Shown here: positions 42,727 to 52,562 of the stretch, piece after piece | How the letters are laid out: each line of letters begins with the position of its first letter | Position numbering within the stretch: the first letter of the stretch is position 1 | Position numbers and translations under genes: made by a program | Source of the DNA: Pandoraea eparura | GTDB lineage: Bacteria > Pseudomonadota > Gammaproteobacteria > Burkholderiales > Burkholderiaceae | NCBI RefSeq assembly: GCF_902459725.1 | Contig: NZ_CABPSH010000003.1 | Coordinates: forward strand, 186,001-250,000 | DNA length: 64,000 bases | Reading direction: 5' to 3' | Notes under the pieces: generated by a model | Database searches by the model: none | What the model was told of the DNA's origin: nothing | What the model saw: only the letters and a program-made list of their open reading frames with translations

Positions 42727-43689
42727 TCAGAGGTGCTCACGACGCAAAGCTAAGGCTTGCGCAACATGCGCTGGCAGCGGATGCAAATCGAGTCGCATTC
42801 CTGCCTTAAGCACTTGACCAGGTGTGTCCCGCATCACGATGGCCCGCAGCATACCTGCGACGTCAAGCAATGCATGCTGGTCGACCCCCGTGTTCGCGCC
42901 ATTGAGCTCAAACATATGCACCAAGTCCTCTGTGCACACATTGCCCGTCGCCCCAGGCGCATACGGACATCCACCAAGCCCTCCAAGCGAAGCGTCAAAT
43001 CGGCGGATGCCTACCTCCATGGCAGCAATTGAATTCGCCAGAGCCATCCCGCGGGTATTGTGAAAGTGAGCCGTCAGCTCAAGCGAGGGGAACCGATGAC
43101 GCATATCACCGAGTAAGTGCGATACTTGCGCGGGATACGCCATCCCGGTCGTGTCGCAAATGGTGAGGCCCTGCACCCCCAAGTCAGCAAACCGTTCAGC
43201 CCATTTGCACACTTCCGCAGGGGAGACGTCGCCCTCCATCGGGCAACCGAAGGCTGTCGACAGCGACACATTGATGGCAACAGACGTCTGCCGGACCAAG
43301 CGAATGACATCGGCTAGCTGAGAAAAAGATGCGTCTCGCCCCATGCGCAAATTTGCCAAGTTGTGTGACTCACTTGTCGACATCACAAGATTGACTTCAT
43401 TCGGCTGACATGATAATGCCCGCTCCGCACCCCGAATGTTTGGAACAAGCACTGTGTAGACAACATCAGGGCTTCTCTCGATTTGCTGCATCACTGCTTC
43501 AGCATCTCTTAGCGCGGGAATCGCTTTCGGCGACGTAAAAGACGTCACTTCGATTTTGGCAACGCCGCACCGACCGAGCCGGTTGATCAACGAGATCTTC
43601 TCATCCGTGGGAATGAAGGTCGCCTCGTTCTGAAAGCCGTCGCGGGTCACGACTTCATGGATGTAGACTCGATCTTTCGGATACTTCAT
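42727..43689 (-). CDS. Hydroxymethylglutaryl-CoA lyase-like protein
   Basis: 320 residues from the ATG at 43689 with GGAGAAAAC before it. HMGL-family motifs: EVVTRDGFQNEATF with the metal/substrate residues, TAHFHNTRGMAL with metal histidines, and the catalytic-cysteine loop GLGGCPYAPGATGNVCTEDLVHM. These enzymes cleave 3-hydroxy-3-methylglutaryl-CoA or related 3-hydroxyacyl-CoA esters such as citramalyl-CoA. The preceding CaiB-type CoA-transferase would supply the CoA ester, a pairing common in Burkholderiales. Confidence 0.92.
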   Translation of the reverse strand: MKYPKDRVYIHEVVTRDGFQNEATFIPTDEKISLINRLGRCGVAKIEVTSFTSPKAIPALRDAEAVMQQIERSPDVVYTVLVPNIRGAERALSCQPNEVNLVMSTSESHNLANLRMGRDASFSQLADVIRLVRQTSVAINVSLSTAFGCPMEGDVSPAEVCKWAERFADLGVQGLTICDTTGMAYPAQVSHLLGDMRHRFPSLELTAHFHNTRGMALANSIAAMEVGIRRFDASLGGLGGCPYAPGATGNVCTEDLVHMFELNGANTGVDQHALLDVAGMLRAIVMRDTPGQVLKAGMRLDLHPLPAHVAQALALRREHL

Positions 43690-43766
43690 AGTTTTCTCCA
43701 TTTCATCAGGAACGCAAATATGTGTTCCGTGCGGCATCGGGTTCCCTTCAGATTCCGGCGCGCCAT

Positions 43767-44963
43767 TTAGGCGATGACGCGTTCGCCTCGCAAGCGGTTG
43801 ATGTCCTCGCTCGTCAGCCCCATTCGTCGCATTGCGGACTCGGTATGCTCTCCTAGCGCCGGCGCCCGAAAACGGATACGTCCCGGATTCGCCGAAAGTT
43901 TTGGAACAACTCCGGGGACGTCTACTTCGAGTCCATCCGCATCACGTACGCGTTCGATGATGCCCCGCGCACGATAGTGCGGATCTTCCGCAATATCCTG
44001 CGCGTTATAGATCCGGCCTCCCGGCACACCTGCCTCCTTCAAGCGAGTCAGTGCTTCATCAGGCATAAGGCGAGCCGTCCAAGCACCAATTGCGGCATCG
44101 AGCTCTTCGGCACGCGCCACTCGGCCATCGTTCCCGGCAAGGTCCGGAGCATCTCCAAGATCAACTCGGTCAATCAACTGCATAAGGCGCCTGAAAATTG
44201 AGTCGCCATTACCTGCGATCAGGATGTACTCCCCATTTGCGCATGGGTACGCGTTCGACGGTGCGATTCCCGGCAACGCCCCACCCGCTGGTGCACGTGA
44301 TACGCCGAATGCCGAGTATTCGGGCAACAAGCTCTCGGTCATATTGAAGACGGACTCATAAAGGGCTACGTCGATCATTTGCCCTTCGCCACCCTTAGCG
44401 TCCCGCTGGTAAAGAGCGAGGAGCACGCCCAACGCGCCATGCAATCCAGCCAAAGTGTCCCCCAAGGACACGCCAGCACGTACAGGAGGACGGCCCGATT
44501 CGCCCGTGATGTATCGCAATCCCCCCATAGCCTCACCTACCGCGCCGAAGCCAGGCTCGTCACGTTTGGGACCGCTTTGGCCATAGCCAGACACCCGAAG
44601 CATAATCAGCCGCGGATTCAATCGATGAAGCACGTCCCAACCTAAGCCCCACTTTTCCAGAGTCCCAGGTCTGAAATTTTCAATTACAACATCCGCGTCG
44701 ACAGCCAATTTATGGACCAGTGCTTGCCCGTCCACGCTGCGCAGGTCGATGCACACAGACTGCTTGTTTCGCGATTGGGCTTGCCACCATACGGACGTGC
44801 CATTGCGCAGCATCCTCCACTTTCGCAGCGGGTCGCCAGCCTCTGGGGACTCCACCTTTATGACTTCCGCCCCGAAATCGGCAAGCGTTTTTGAGGCAAA
44901 TGGGCCCGCAATCAGTTGCCCAAGCTCTAACACTCGAATTCCGTCTAAGATCTGCTCACTCAT
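43767..44963 (-). CDS. CaiB/BaiF family (class III) CoA-transferase
   Basis: 398 residues from the ATG at 44963, which has AAGGGG upstream. Family motifs: GIRVLELGQLIAGPFASKTLADFGAEVIKVE, VVIENFRPGTLEKWGLG, GYGQSGPKRDEPGFGAVGEAMGGL, and the catalytic Asp in SLGDTLAG. It transfers CoA between an acyl-CoA donor, often succinyl-CoA, and a carboxylic acid. It opens a three-gene operon with the HMG-CoA-lyase-like and 2-hydroxyacid dehydrogenase genes, so it probably activates the acid that the lyase splits. Confidence 0.92.
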   Translation of the reverse strand: MSEQILDGIRVLELGQLIAGPFASKTLADFGAEVIKVESPEAGDPLRKWRMLRNGTSVWWQAQSRNKQSVCIDLRSVDGQALVHKLAVDADVVIENFRPGTLEKWGLGWDVLHRLNPRLIMLRVSGYGQSGPKRDEPGFGAVGEAMGGLRYITGESGRPPVRAGVSLGDTLAGLHGALGVLLALYQRDAKGGEGQMIDVALYESVFNMTESLLPEYSAFGVSRAPAGGALPGIAPSNAYPCANGEYILIAGNGDSIFRRLMQLIDRVDLGDAPDLAGNDGRVARAEELDAAIGAWTARLMPDEALTRLKEAGVPGGRIYNAQDIAEDPHYRARGIIERVRDADGLEVDVPGVVPKLSANPGRIRFRAPALGEHTESAMRRMGLTSEDINRLRGERVIA

Positions 44964-45215
44964 ACGCAACCCCTTCACACACGTCGAGGAAAACCCACCA
45001 CCCAATCACTAACGCGATCCAATGCCCCTACAACTCTGCAGGAACTTTGGAGCAAGCATAATCAACGACGGACTTTCGAGGAATTGCGAAGATGGGATGA
45101 CGGCTTCGCGGATCACGCAAGCAGCGAGCCGGAAAGTTGGTGTTTAGAGATCGAGGTCGGCGAGCGGGGATCGAACTGAACGGTAACGTCCCCACTATTG
45201 TGGGTACGACGAAGG

Positions 45216-46148
45216 CTAAGGCAACGTCGATACACGGTCGGCATGGGCAATCAATTGCTCCCAGAGCAACTTTCCGGCCGACGAGAGTTCCTTGGTCTCA
45301 GAACAGGCCACCATCATCCGCCGATGAGCCCAAGAGTCAGTAAGACGCAAAGCCTTCAGTCTGTATGCGTCCAACAGGGGCTCGCAGGTAGCGCGAGGCA
45401 GCACGCCAACACCAAGCCTGGCGCCAACCATTCGACAAAGAGCACCGAAGCTGCGCACCTGAACACGCAACTGAAGGGAGCCCCCCGCCTCTTGTGCTTT
45501 GGATGAAATCAACTCAAGTAGAGAACTACCTCGGTTGAGTCCAACAACGGGGTATTGAAGACATTCAGAAAACGACACTTCGTCCTTGTTTGCCAAAACA
45601 TGATCATCCGGGCAAATCACAACCAACTCGTCCGTGTGAAATGGCACAACAGTCAAACCGTGCGTAGGTGTACCGTCAGCCAGCACGCCAATGTCGGCCA
45701 TGCCTTCTATCAAAGCACGTACGATATCGCCACTGAGCTGCTCCTCAACGTCAACCTTGATTTCTGGATGCTGCCCCATAAAGGACGCCAGCACCTCTGG
45801 CAAGCGTTCAATTAAGGCGGACATATTTGCCCAAAGCCGAACATGCCCCCGATATCCGCGCGAGTAGTCTGACAACTCAGCGCCGAACACCTCAAACCCG
45901 TGACATAGGCGGACAGCATGCTGCATCGCGACATGGCCAGCGGCAGTCAACTGGACACCCTGCGTAGTTCGCTCCAGCAGCGAAACCCCTACAGTCGCCT
46001 CGAAATCTGCAAGTCGCCTGCTCGCGGCCGACAATGCGAGATGGCATTGCGAGGCCCCTTTGGTAATGCTTCCCGACTGGGCCACTGAGCAAAACAATCT
46101 TAGCGTTACGAAATCGACACGCGCAGGGTTGATGATCAATCGTTCCAT
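45216..46148 (-). CDS. LysR-family regulator
   Basis: 310 residues from the ATG at 46148 (MERLIINPARVDFVTLRLFCSVAQSGSITKGASQCHLALSAASRRLADFEATVGVSLLERTTQGVQLTAAG), with earlier in-frame ATGs less likely. The effector domain includes VRLWANMSALIERLPEVLASFMGQHPEIKVDVEEQ. It lies 13 bases downstream of the isochorismatase gene on the same strand and 250 bases before the CoA-transferase operon, so it may regulate either. Subfamily resembles regulators of aromatic or hydroxy-acid loci. Confidence 0.9.
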   Translation of the reverse strand: MERLIINPARVDFVTLRLFCSVAQSGSITKGASQCHLALSAASRRLADFEATVGVSLLERTTQGVQLTAAGHVAMQHAVRLCHGFEVFGAELSDYSRGYRGHVRLWANMSALIERLPEVLASFMGQHPEIKVDVEEQLSGDIVRALIEGMADIGVLADGTPTHGLTVVPFHTDELVVICPDDHVLANKDEVSFSECLQYPVVGLNRGSSLLELISSKAQEAGGSLQLRVQVRSFGALCRMVGARLGVGVLPRATCEPLLDAYRLKALRLTDSWAHRRMMVACSETKELSSAGKLLWEQLIAHADRVSTLP

Positions 46149-46161
46149 CCGGGACATGCCA

Positions 46162-46815
46162 TTAAGCGGGGTTGCCGTGTTGCGCTCGGTCGAAGTACTT
46201 AAGCACCTCATCCTTTGCCACTACGTCGCCATACTTGCTGTCGATATCGAACAGATTAGCTTCGTGCGGCCCCGGATGGCGATCACCCACGCATTCGCGC
46301 GGCACGATGACACGGAAGCCGTGTTGAACACCATCGACCGCACTAGCTCGAATGCATCCACTCGTTGAACAGCCGGTGAGGATAACGGTGTCGATTCCCG
46401 CTGACATCAAGGTCGGTGCGAGGGTCGTACCAAAAAAGGCGCTTGCATACTGCTTTGTGACGACGAGTTCGTCTGGGCGCGGCTCGACGCCATCGCAAAA
46501 ATCAGAGTAGTTCTTCTGGATCATGCATTTGACTACAGGTGACTTCTTTAGCCAGGTTCCACCGTCGATGAAGTTGGCCCGATGATGAACCACGGTAGTA
46601 TGAATGACGAGAATTCCATTGCGACGCGCAGATTCGAGAAGCATCACTGTTTCTTCGACTGCAGGGGGCACGCCATCAGCAAAGAGTGGGGACTCTGGCT
46701 CAGTGTAAGCCTTTGCAAAATCGATGATTACGAGCGCAGCTCGCTCTCCAAAACCAATGCGATTTCCCCAAACACCACGGTAATTGTCTAGCGCTGAGGC
46801 CTGCGTCTCTTTCAT
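46162..46815 (-). CDS. Isochorismatase-family cysteine hydrolase (N-carbamoylsarcosine-amidase-like)
   Basis: 217 residues from the ATG at 46815 (AGGAG upstream). Catalytic Asp in LVIIDFAKAY, and the cis-peptide/nucleophile loop LTGCSTSGCIRASAVDGVQHGFRVIVPRECVGDR with the cysteine in SGC. The wording is closest to N-carbamoylsarcosine amidase and maleamate amidohydrolase-type members, which hydrolyse C-N bonds. A second copy of the 37-nt element lies about 150 bases upstream. This may link it to the nitrile/amide operon: both release ammonia from amides. Confidence 0.9.
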   Translation of the reverse strand: MKETQASALDNYRGVWGNRIGFGERAALVIIDFAKAYTEPESPLFADGVPPAVEETVMLLESARRNGILVIHTTVVHHRANFIDGGTWLKKSPVVKCMIQKNYSDFCDGVEPRPDELVVTKQYASAFFGTTLAPTLMSAGIDTVILTGCSTSGCIRASAVDGVQHGFRVIVPRECVGDRHPGPHEANLFDIDSKYGDVVAKDEVLKYFDRAQHGNPA

Positions 46816-46962
46816 AAAATTGCAACTCCTGTCTTCAAGTACGGCAAAGCTTCCCGAGGCAGATTGCGCGCTGAGCCGGCTCAAATCGGCACCGAGCGCC
46901 ATAGGACGCTTTCAGCCCAGCTCCGAATCACAACCCGCGATCGTCACGAGCGCCCGCCATGC

Positions 46963-46999
46963 ATTTGATATTAATATAATAATATCGCAATATCAAAAA
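46963..46999. promoter_or_regulatory. 37-nt operator-like element, copy 2
   Basis: Matches the element at 36144-36180 at 28 of 37 positions, including ATTTGATA, TATCGCAAT and TCAAA blocks at identical spacing. It contains the inverted repeat TTGATATT/AATATCAA. It lies in the 500-base gap (46816-47318) before the isochorismatase gene; the rest of the gap has no gene. Confidence 0.6.
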
Positions 47000-47318
47000 T
47001 AAATTCGTTTCGTCACACCTCGACTGCCCGATCGTGCGATCGTTCAAATCCAGCACTTAGAGGCAAATCGTGACGACTCTCGTTTTCTGCAAATCGTCAC
47101 TCCAAGCCAACTCCTGCACCAAAATCGACGAAGATCTTGCGATGAGTGTGCCGACGGCACACAACCACTTATGCATGACGAACGCGAAAATCTCGTGAAA
47201 CTTTCGAGTAGCTTGGGTCATAATCAATCCGAAAACGTAGATTTCAGGGTCGTTGTATGCCTGGTCCGGCGGCTCCTGATGCGAACCGAAGCCGCGTCAT
47301 CGCTACACGCCTGCTGAC

Positions 47319-47966
47319 CTACTTGCGGAACAACCAAGGTTCGAGCAGACGACGCTTCGCCTCGTATGAGGCAATGGCGTCCGACTTGGCAAGCGTCAGC
47401 CCAATATCATCCAAGCCCAACAGGAGTCTGCGCTTTCGTTCGGCGTCAATCTCAAACTTGATGGGGCCCCCATCGGCACCGTCAATGACCTGTGTTGCAA
47501 GATCGACCTTGAGCCATAGGCCCGCCTCACGCTTTGCTTGCGCAAAAAGGCTGTCGATAACAATGGACTCCAGTTGGATAGGCAGGAGACCGTTCTTGAA
47601 GCAATTTCCGTAAAAAATATCGGCGAAGCTGGGGGCAAGAATGACTCGCATTCCGTAATCGCTGAGCGCCCAAACCGCATGCTCTCGGCTTGAGCCACAA
47701 CCGAAATTGTCTCGAACAAGCAGAATTTGTGCCGATGCATAGGCGGCTTGATTGAGCGGGAAGTCTGGGTTCTTTGGACGTTGCGAATGATCCATGCCAG
47801 GCTCACCCTTGTCCAAATATCGCCACTGGTCAAACAAGTTATCGCCGAACCCGGTGCGGGAAATCGACTTCATAAATTGCTTTGCCAAGAGCGCATCAGT
47901 ATCGATATTGGCTCGGTCTATCGGTGCCACGACGGACTCGATTGCGTGAAAGGCGTTCATAGCCAA
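47319..47966 (-). CDS. LeuD-type hydro-lyase small subunit
   Basis: 215 residues. Swivelling-domain motifs of the 3-isopropylmalate dehydratase small subunit: [31 protein letters not shown] and [45 protein letters not shown]. It overlaps the large-subunit gene by ten bases. In leucine synthesis LeuCD isomerises isopropylmalate, but here the pair sits in a catabolic operon behind an importer, so it probably acts on another 2- or 3-hydroxy dicarboxylate such as a methylmalate. It is last in the operon. Confidence 0.9.
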   Translation of the reverse strand: MAMNAFHAIESVVAPIDRANIDTDALLAKQFMKSISRTGFGDNLFDQWRYLDKGEPGMDHSQRPKNPDFPLNQAAYASAQILLVRDNFGCGSSREHAVWALSDYGMRVILAPSFADIFYGNCFKNGLLPIQLESIVIDSLFAQAKREAGLWLKVDLATQVIDGADGGPIKFEIDAERKRRLLLGLDDIGLTLAKSDAIASYEAKRRLLEPWLFRK

Positions 47967-49393
47967 CCCTCCTTCGTGATATCGACAAAGTGCCCAGCGA
48001 TGGCTGCCGCTGCGGCCATCGCTGGACTCATCAAATGACTGCGCCCACCGGCCCCTTGGCGCCCCTCAAAGTTCCGATTGGAAGTCGATGCACAACGCTC
48101 TTTCGGCTGGAGCCGATCGTCGTTCATGCCAAGGCACATAGAGCAACCAGGATCACGCCACTCAAATCCCGCTTGCGTGAAGATCGCGTCCAACCCTTCT
48201 GCCTCAGCTTGGGCCTTAACCAATCCCGAGCCAGGCACGACGAGCGCTTGGCGAATGCTGGCAGCAATGTGATGCCCCTTCACAACTTCGGCAGCAGCCC
48301 GCAGATCCTCAATACGGGCGTTCGTGCACGAGCCGATAAAAACTTTGTCGGGGCGAATGTCCTGAAGTGCCGTGCCTGGCGCAAGACCGATATACCTGAG
48401 CGCGCTTTCCATATCAGCTCGCTTGACCGGGTTCGGCTCGTCTGCCGGATCCGGAACGACACCACCAATAGATGTCACCATTTCCGGTGACGTACCCCAC
48501 GTGACCATGGGACTCAGTCGCGATGCTTCTACTGTGATGACCTTGTCGAACTCCGCCCCATCGTCACTCGTGAGCGTCGCCCAATATTTGACGGCTTGCA
48601 CCCAATCGTCGCCTCGTGGAGCAAAGGGTCGGCCCTCGAGGTAGTCAATCGTCTTCGCATCGACAGCCACCAGCCCGACGCGCGCACCCGCCTCGATTGC
48701 CATATTGCAAAGTGTCATTCGGCCCTCGATGGACAGGTCACGTATGGCACTCCCGTCAAATTCGATCGCATAACCCGTCGCCCCCGCAGTGCCTAATTGG
48801 CCGATGATTGCCAGAATCAGGTCTTTCGCTGTGACACCGTTGGGGAGTCGTCCGTCTACCCTCACCAGCATTGAGCGCATCGGAGCAATTGATAAGCATT
48901 GGGTGGCGAGCACATGTTCGACTTCCGAGGTCCCCACACCAAACGCAAGTGCCGCAAAGGCCCCATGTGTGCTTGTATGCGAGTCCCCAGCAACGACGGT
49001 CATCCCTGGCAGGGTCATTCCTTGCTCGGGTCCGATCACATGAATAATGCCTTGCCGCTTGTCCGCCAAACCGAATTCGAGAATATCAAACTCGCGGCAA
49101 TTGGTAGCCAACTGCTCGACTTGCAAGCGAGCCAGAGGATCGATAATGCCCGCCTCGCGGTTCGTTGTCGGAATGTTGTGATCAGGCGTAGCCAAAACGG
49201 TTTCACTGCGCCAGGGACGTCGGCCTGCGGCCCGAAGTCCCTCAAACGCCTGAGGGCTGGTTACCTCGTAGACAAGATGTCGATCAACATAAAGCAACGT
49301 AGAGCCATTGTCGGCCTGCTCGACAACGTGCCGGTCCCATAGTTTTTGCAGCAACGTGCGAGGCTGCTGCGATTTTGATACGTCGGAACTCAT
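47957..49393 (-). CDS. LeuC-type aconitase-family hydro-lyase large subunit
   Basis: 478 residues from the ATG at 49393. [4Fe-4S] ligands are visible in [12 protein letters not shown] and in [13 protein letters not shown]; other motifs are [35 protein letters not shown] and [33 protein letters not shown]. Length matches LeuC. The order C then D with overlap mirrors leuCD, yet no leuB or leuA lies nearby, so this is probably a catabolic homologue. It follows the SAF-domain oxidoreductase by about 80 bases. Confidence 0.9.
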   Translation of the reverse strand: MSSDVSKSQQPRTLLQKLWDRHVVEQADNGSTLLYVDRHLVYEVTSPQAFEGLRAAGRRPWRSETVLATPDHNIPTTNREAGIIDPLARLQVEQLATNCREFDILEFGLADKRQGIIHVIGPEQGMTLPGMTVVAGDSHTSTHGAFAALAFGVGTSEVEHVLATQCLSIAPMRSMLVRVDGRLPNGVTAKDLILAIIGQLGTAGATGYAIEFDGSAIRDLSIEGRMTLCNMAIEAGARVGLVAVDAKTIDYLEGRPFAPRGDDWVQAVKYWATLTSDDGAEFDKVITVEASRLSPMVTWGTSPEMVTSIGGVVPDPADEPNPVKRADMESALRYIGLAPGTALQDIRPDKVFIGSCTNARIEDLRAAAEVVKGHHIAASIRQALVVPGSGLVKAQAEAEGLDAIFTQAGFEWRDPGCSMCLGMNDDRLQPKERCASTSNRNFEGRQGAGGRSHLMSPAMAAAAAIAGHFVDITKEGWL

Positions 49394-49474
49394 ATTCAAT
49401 CTCGCCAAACGAGCAAGTATTCAACCGCAGCCAGCCCCACCAACACTGATGAGTCTGGCTGCGAAACCGAACCC

Positions 49475-50815
49475 TTAAAGGGCAAACATTGACTCCATCT
49501 CGCGGCGCACACGATATGCGGGCAACGTCTCATCGATCTGAACGTCATCCCAGGTAAGAGACTGATCTTTTGCGACTGGCCTGACGACTCGTAAGTTGTG
49601 CGCCAACCCCAGAGGAAGGCTACCGAGCATCATCGATTTTTTGGCTGGGAACAGCTTGCCAAAGACGGTGTAGCCACCCTCTCCGTCGAGCATTTCACCG
49701 GGGCGTAGATCGCGCTTTGCTGTTGCGATGACATCTGCGTTGAAGTAACGCGGCACACCGGTCGCTTCGCCACGCAACCCAATCGACGCGACTGAGATAC
49801 CAAGCTCCAATCCAATCAGATGCCATTTCCGGTACAACACCATGTTGGTCCCGGACGGGTCAGTCACGACTTGATACTCCTTGAAGCATCGCTGGATGTA
49901 GTCGTTTGGCGCCTCAACGCAAACCCACACCCCTTTGCGAATGTCGTAGCCCACCGGGCTCCCGTCAGGCTTCAACGAAGAAATAACCTCCACCACGCCT
50001 TTCCTCGAGAGATGCCCGCCATCGCTCTTAAGACGCATCAAGCTTGCGATGTCGTCGACCGTTCCCGGCGGGAAGGTCAATCCGTCGTCCGGTGCCTCCA
50101 GACCGGTGGAATTTGCAATTGCAGTGCTCTCGATTGCCGGCTTCGAGCCGTCGAGAAACGCGTTGAACATCTTCGGATTCATACCTCCCAAGCGCGCCTG
50201 CTCTGCGCTGACACCCCAGTGATCCCAAACTGTGTCAGGTGTCGATTCTCGGAATTTCGGCAACCATTTGTGCCCTCGCCCGGCGGCGACCACCGGGAAG
50301 CCACTTGCTCGCGCCCAATCGACCAACTCACATGCAAGCGCAGGTTGGTCTCCGTAAGCAAGCGAGTAAATCACACCGGCTTGGGCCGCCTTGCGGGCAA
50401 GCAAAGGACCGCAGAATGCGTCTGCCTCCACTGTCACGTTGACAATGTGCTTACCATTCTCAAACGCCGCCAGACAATGCTCCACCGCCGCAATTGGGTT
50501 GCCAGTACATTCGACAACGATCTCGATCTCAGGATGTTCCACGAGAGCGCGCCAATCATCACTAACATAAGTCGTCATATGTTGAACGGCGTCATCAAGC
50601 GAGCTCGCGCCAAATCGCTCATTCGGCCAGCCCACCCGCTCCAAGTTGGCACGCGCGTTGTTCGGGGACAAATCCGCGATACCGACGAGGTGCACGCCTG
50701 GCGTGCGAGGGATTTGTGCTAGGTACATCGAACCGAACTTTCCTGCGCCAATCAAGCCTATACGTAACGGACGACCTTCTTCGGCAAGTTCAGACAGCTT
50801 TGAAAACAAATTCAT
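49475..50815 (-). CDS. Homoserine-dehydrogenase-like oxidoreductase with C-terminal SAF domain
   Basis: 446 residues. N-terminal Rossmann fold (LRIGLIGAGKFGSMYLAQIPRTPGVHLVGIADLSPNNARANL), central IVVECTGNPIAAVEHCLAAFENGKHIVNVTVEADAF, and a C-terminal SAF-type domain (ATAKRDLRPGEMLDGEGGYTVFGKL). This is the architecture of the 'predicted homoserine dehydrogenase with SAF domain' group, whose substrates are largely unknown; some relatives act on sugar-derived compounds. It lies between the IlvD-type dehydratase and LeuC-like genes with short gaps, so it should act on an intermediate of the same route. Confidence 0.8.
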   Translation of the reverse strand: MNLFSKLSELAEEGRPLRIGLIGAGKFGSMYLAQIPRTPGVHLVGIADLSPNNARANLERVGWPNERFGASSLDDAVQHMTTYVSDDWRALVEHPEIEIVVECTGNPIAAVEHCLAAFENGKHIVNVTVEADAFCGPLLARKAAQAGVIYSLAYGDQPALACELVDWARASGFPVVAAGRGHKWLPKFRESTPDTVWDHWGVSAEQARLGGMNPKMFNAFLDGSKPAIESTAIANSTGLEAPDDGLTFPPGTVDDIASLMRLKSDGGHLSRKGVVEVISSLKPDGSPVGYDIRKGVWVCVEAPNDYIQRCFKEYQVVTDPSGTNMVLYRKWHLIGLELGISVASIGLRGEATGVPRYFNADVIATAKRDLRPGEMLDGEGGYTVFGKLFPAKKSMMLGSLPLGLAHNLRVVRPVAKDQSLTWDDVQIDETLPAYRVRREMESMFAL

Positions 50816-50838
50816 TTTTGACTCCGGTAGTCTGTCGA

Positions 50839-52548
50839 TCAGACATTTGAGTTATTCGGCGCGCTGACGAGAAAATCGAGATCACAACCATCCGGCGCCT
50901 GCAAAACCGAGCGGTGATACAAGCGTGCATAGCCGCGCTCCGGGCTAGGGCGAGGTACCCAATTCGACAGGCGACGCGCAATTTCAGCCTCGTCCACAAG
51001 CAGTTCGATTCGCTTTTCCGATACAGAAAGCCGAATGCGGTCGCCGTTTCTCACGATTGCCAACGGCCCACCGGCTGCAGCTTCAGGGGCGATGTGCAAC
51101 ACAATCGTTCCGTATGCGGTACCGCTCATCCGAGCATCGGAGATACGCACCATGTCTTTGACCCCTGCGCGAGCAAGCTTGCTTGGAATTGGCAGGTACC
51201 CTGCCTCGGGCATGCCGGCACCCAACGGACCAGCATTCTTCAGCACCAGTATGTCGTCAGCGTTGACATCGAGTGTTGGATCGTCGATTCGAGCGGCGAG
51301 GTCCTCCAACCCCTCGAACACAACCGCGCGCCCCTCGACTTCAAACAAGGAGGGCGTCGCAGCAGCTCGTTTAAAGATGGCACCGCCAGGCGCGAGATTT
51401 CCGCTCAACGATATCAGTCCACCGATTTTGCTCACCGGTGTATCGAAGGCGCGGATAACTTTTCGGTCGACCCACCCTGCAGGGCAATCGAGTCGCTCGC
51501 GAAGCGTCGTTCCCTCAACCGTTAGACAATCAAGATGCAGCAGGTGGCGCAGCTCACGCAACACGGCACCTACACCACCTGCGGCATGGAAGTCCTCCAT
51601 GTAACCCTCTCCCACAGGTTTCAGGTCGACTAGCACCGGGGTTTCATCGGAAATCTCATTGAGCCGCTCCGGCGAGATCCGAATACCCAACCGGCCTGCA
51701 ATTGCAGTCAGGTGAACAATCGCGTTCGTGGAGCCACCTAGCGACATCAATAGTCGAAACGCATTCTCCACGGACTCTTGGGTAATGATCTGGTTTGGAG
51801 TGATGGGACTTCGTGCCAATCGAACCGCCGCCTTACCAGTCTCCTCGGCCGCGACAAGACGTTGAGAGTCTACGGCGGGAATAGCTGCGGTACCTGGCAA
51901 AGCAATCCCAAGCGCCTCGGTGATACAGGCCATCGTGCTCGCCGTCCCCATCACCGCACACGTGCCCGCCGTCGTCGCCAAGCGGCCTTCGACCTGTTGA
52001 ATCTCCTCATCATCGATTTCGCCCGCGCGGAACTTGCCCCAAAACCGCCGACAATCGGTACATGCGCCTAGACGCTCGCCCTTGTGACGTCCGGTCATCA
52101 TTGGACCGGTCACCAACTGAATAACCGGGCGCCCTGCGGATGCCGCGCCCATGAGTTGGGCGGGAACTGTCTTATCGCATCCACCGATGACCACCACCGC
52201 ATCCATGGGTTGAGCACGAATCATCTCCTCGACGTCCATGGACATCAGGTTCCGAAATACCATGCTTGTTGGGTTCAGAAAGACCTCGCCCAATGAAATC
52301 GTCGGAAACTCTCGCGGCAGGCCGCCAGCGGCAAGAACGCCACGTGCTACGGCCTCCGCCAATTGCGGCATATAACGATGGCAATTGTTGAATTGGCTGG
52401 GCGAAGTGGCGATGCCGATGATCGGGCGTTCAAGCAACTCAGTAGAAACGCCCATGGATCGAGCCATCGAACGCCGCAGATATCGCGCAAAATCTCGGTC
52501 ACCGTAATTTGTCAGGCCACGGTCAAGCCCTTGTCCTTCATTCGTCAT
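50839..52548 (-). CDS. IlvD/Edd-family sugar-acid dehydratase
   Basis: 569 residues. Iron-sulfur ligands: Cys in VVIGGCDKTVPA, ACTDCRRFW and TAGTCAVMGTASTM. Other family motifs: SLGGSTNAIVHLTAIAGRLG, NLAPGGAIFK, RISDARMSGTAYGTIVLHIAPEAAAGGPLA. It removes water from a 2,3-dihydroxy acid or aldonate to give a 2-keto-3-deoxy acid. The wording is closer to aldonate dehydratases (L-arabonate/D-xylonate type) than to biosynthetic IlvD. It begins 14 bases after the HIBADH-like gene and is followed by the SAF-domain oxidoreductase. Confidence 0.92.
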   Translation of the reverse strand: MTNEGQGLDRGLTNYGDRDFARYLRRSMARSMGVSTELLERPIIGIATSPSQFNNCHRYMPQLAEAVARGVLAAGGLPREFPTISLGEVFLNPTSMVFRNLMSMDVEEMIRAQPMDAVVVIGGCDKTVPAQLMGAASAGRPVIQLVTGPMMTGRHKGERLGACTDCRRFWGKFRAGEIDDEEIQQVEGRLATTAGTCAVMGTASTMACITEALGIALPGTAAIPAVDSQRLVAAEETGKAAVRLARSPITPNQIITQESVENAFRLLMSLGGSTNAIVHLTAIAGRLGIRISPERLNEISDETPVLVDLKPVGEGYMEDFHAAGGVGAVLRELRHLLHLDCLTVEGTTLRERLDCPAGWVDRKVIRAFDTPVSKIGGLISLSGNLAPGGAIFKRAAATPSLFEVEGRAVVFEGLEDLAARIDDPTLDVNADDILVLKNAGPLGAGMPEAGYLPIPSKLARAGVKDMVRISDARMSGTAYGTIVLHIAPEAAAGGPLAIVRNGDRIRLSVSEKRIELLVDEAEIARRLSNWVPRPSPERGYARLYHRSVLQAPDGCDLDFLVSAPNNSNV

Positions 52549-52562
52549 TTTCTCTCCCCAAC

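Noticed and set aside
47319-49393. Leucine biosynthesis leuCD
   Set aside because: Neither leuB nor leuA is near and the genes close a catabolic operon behind an ABC importer, so biosynthetic naming is not supported.
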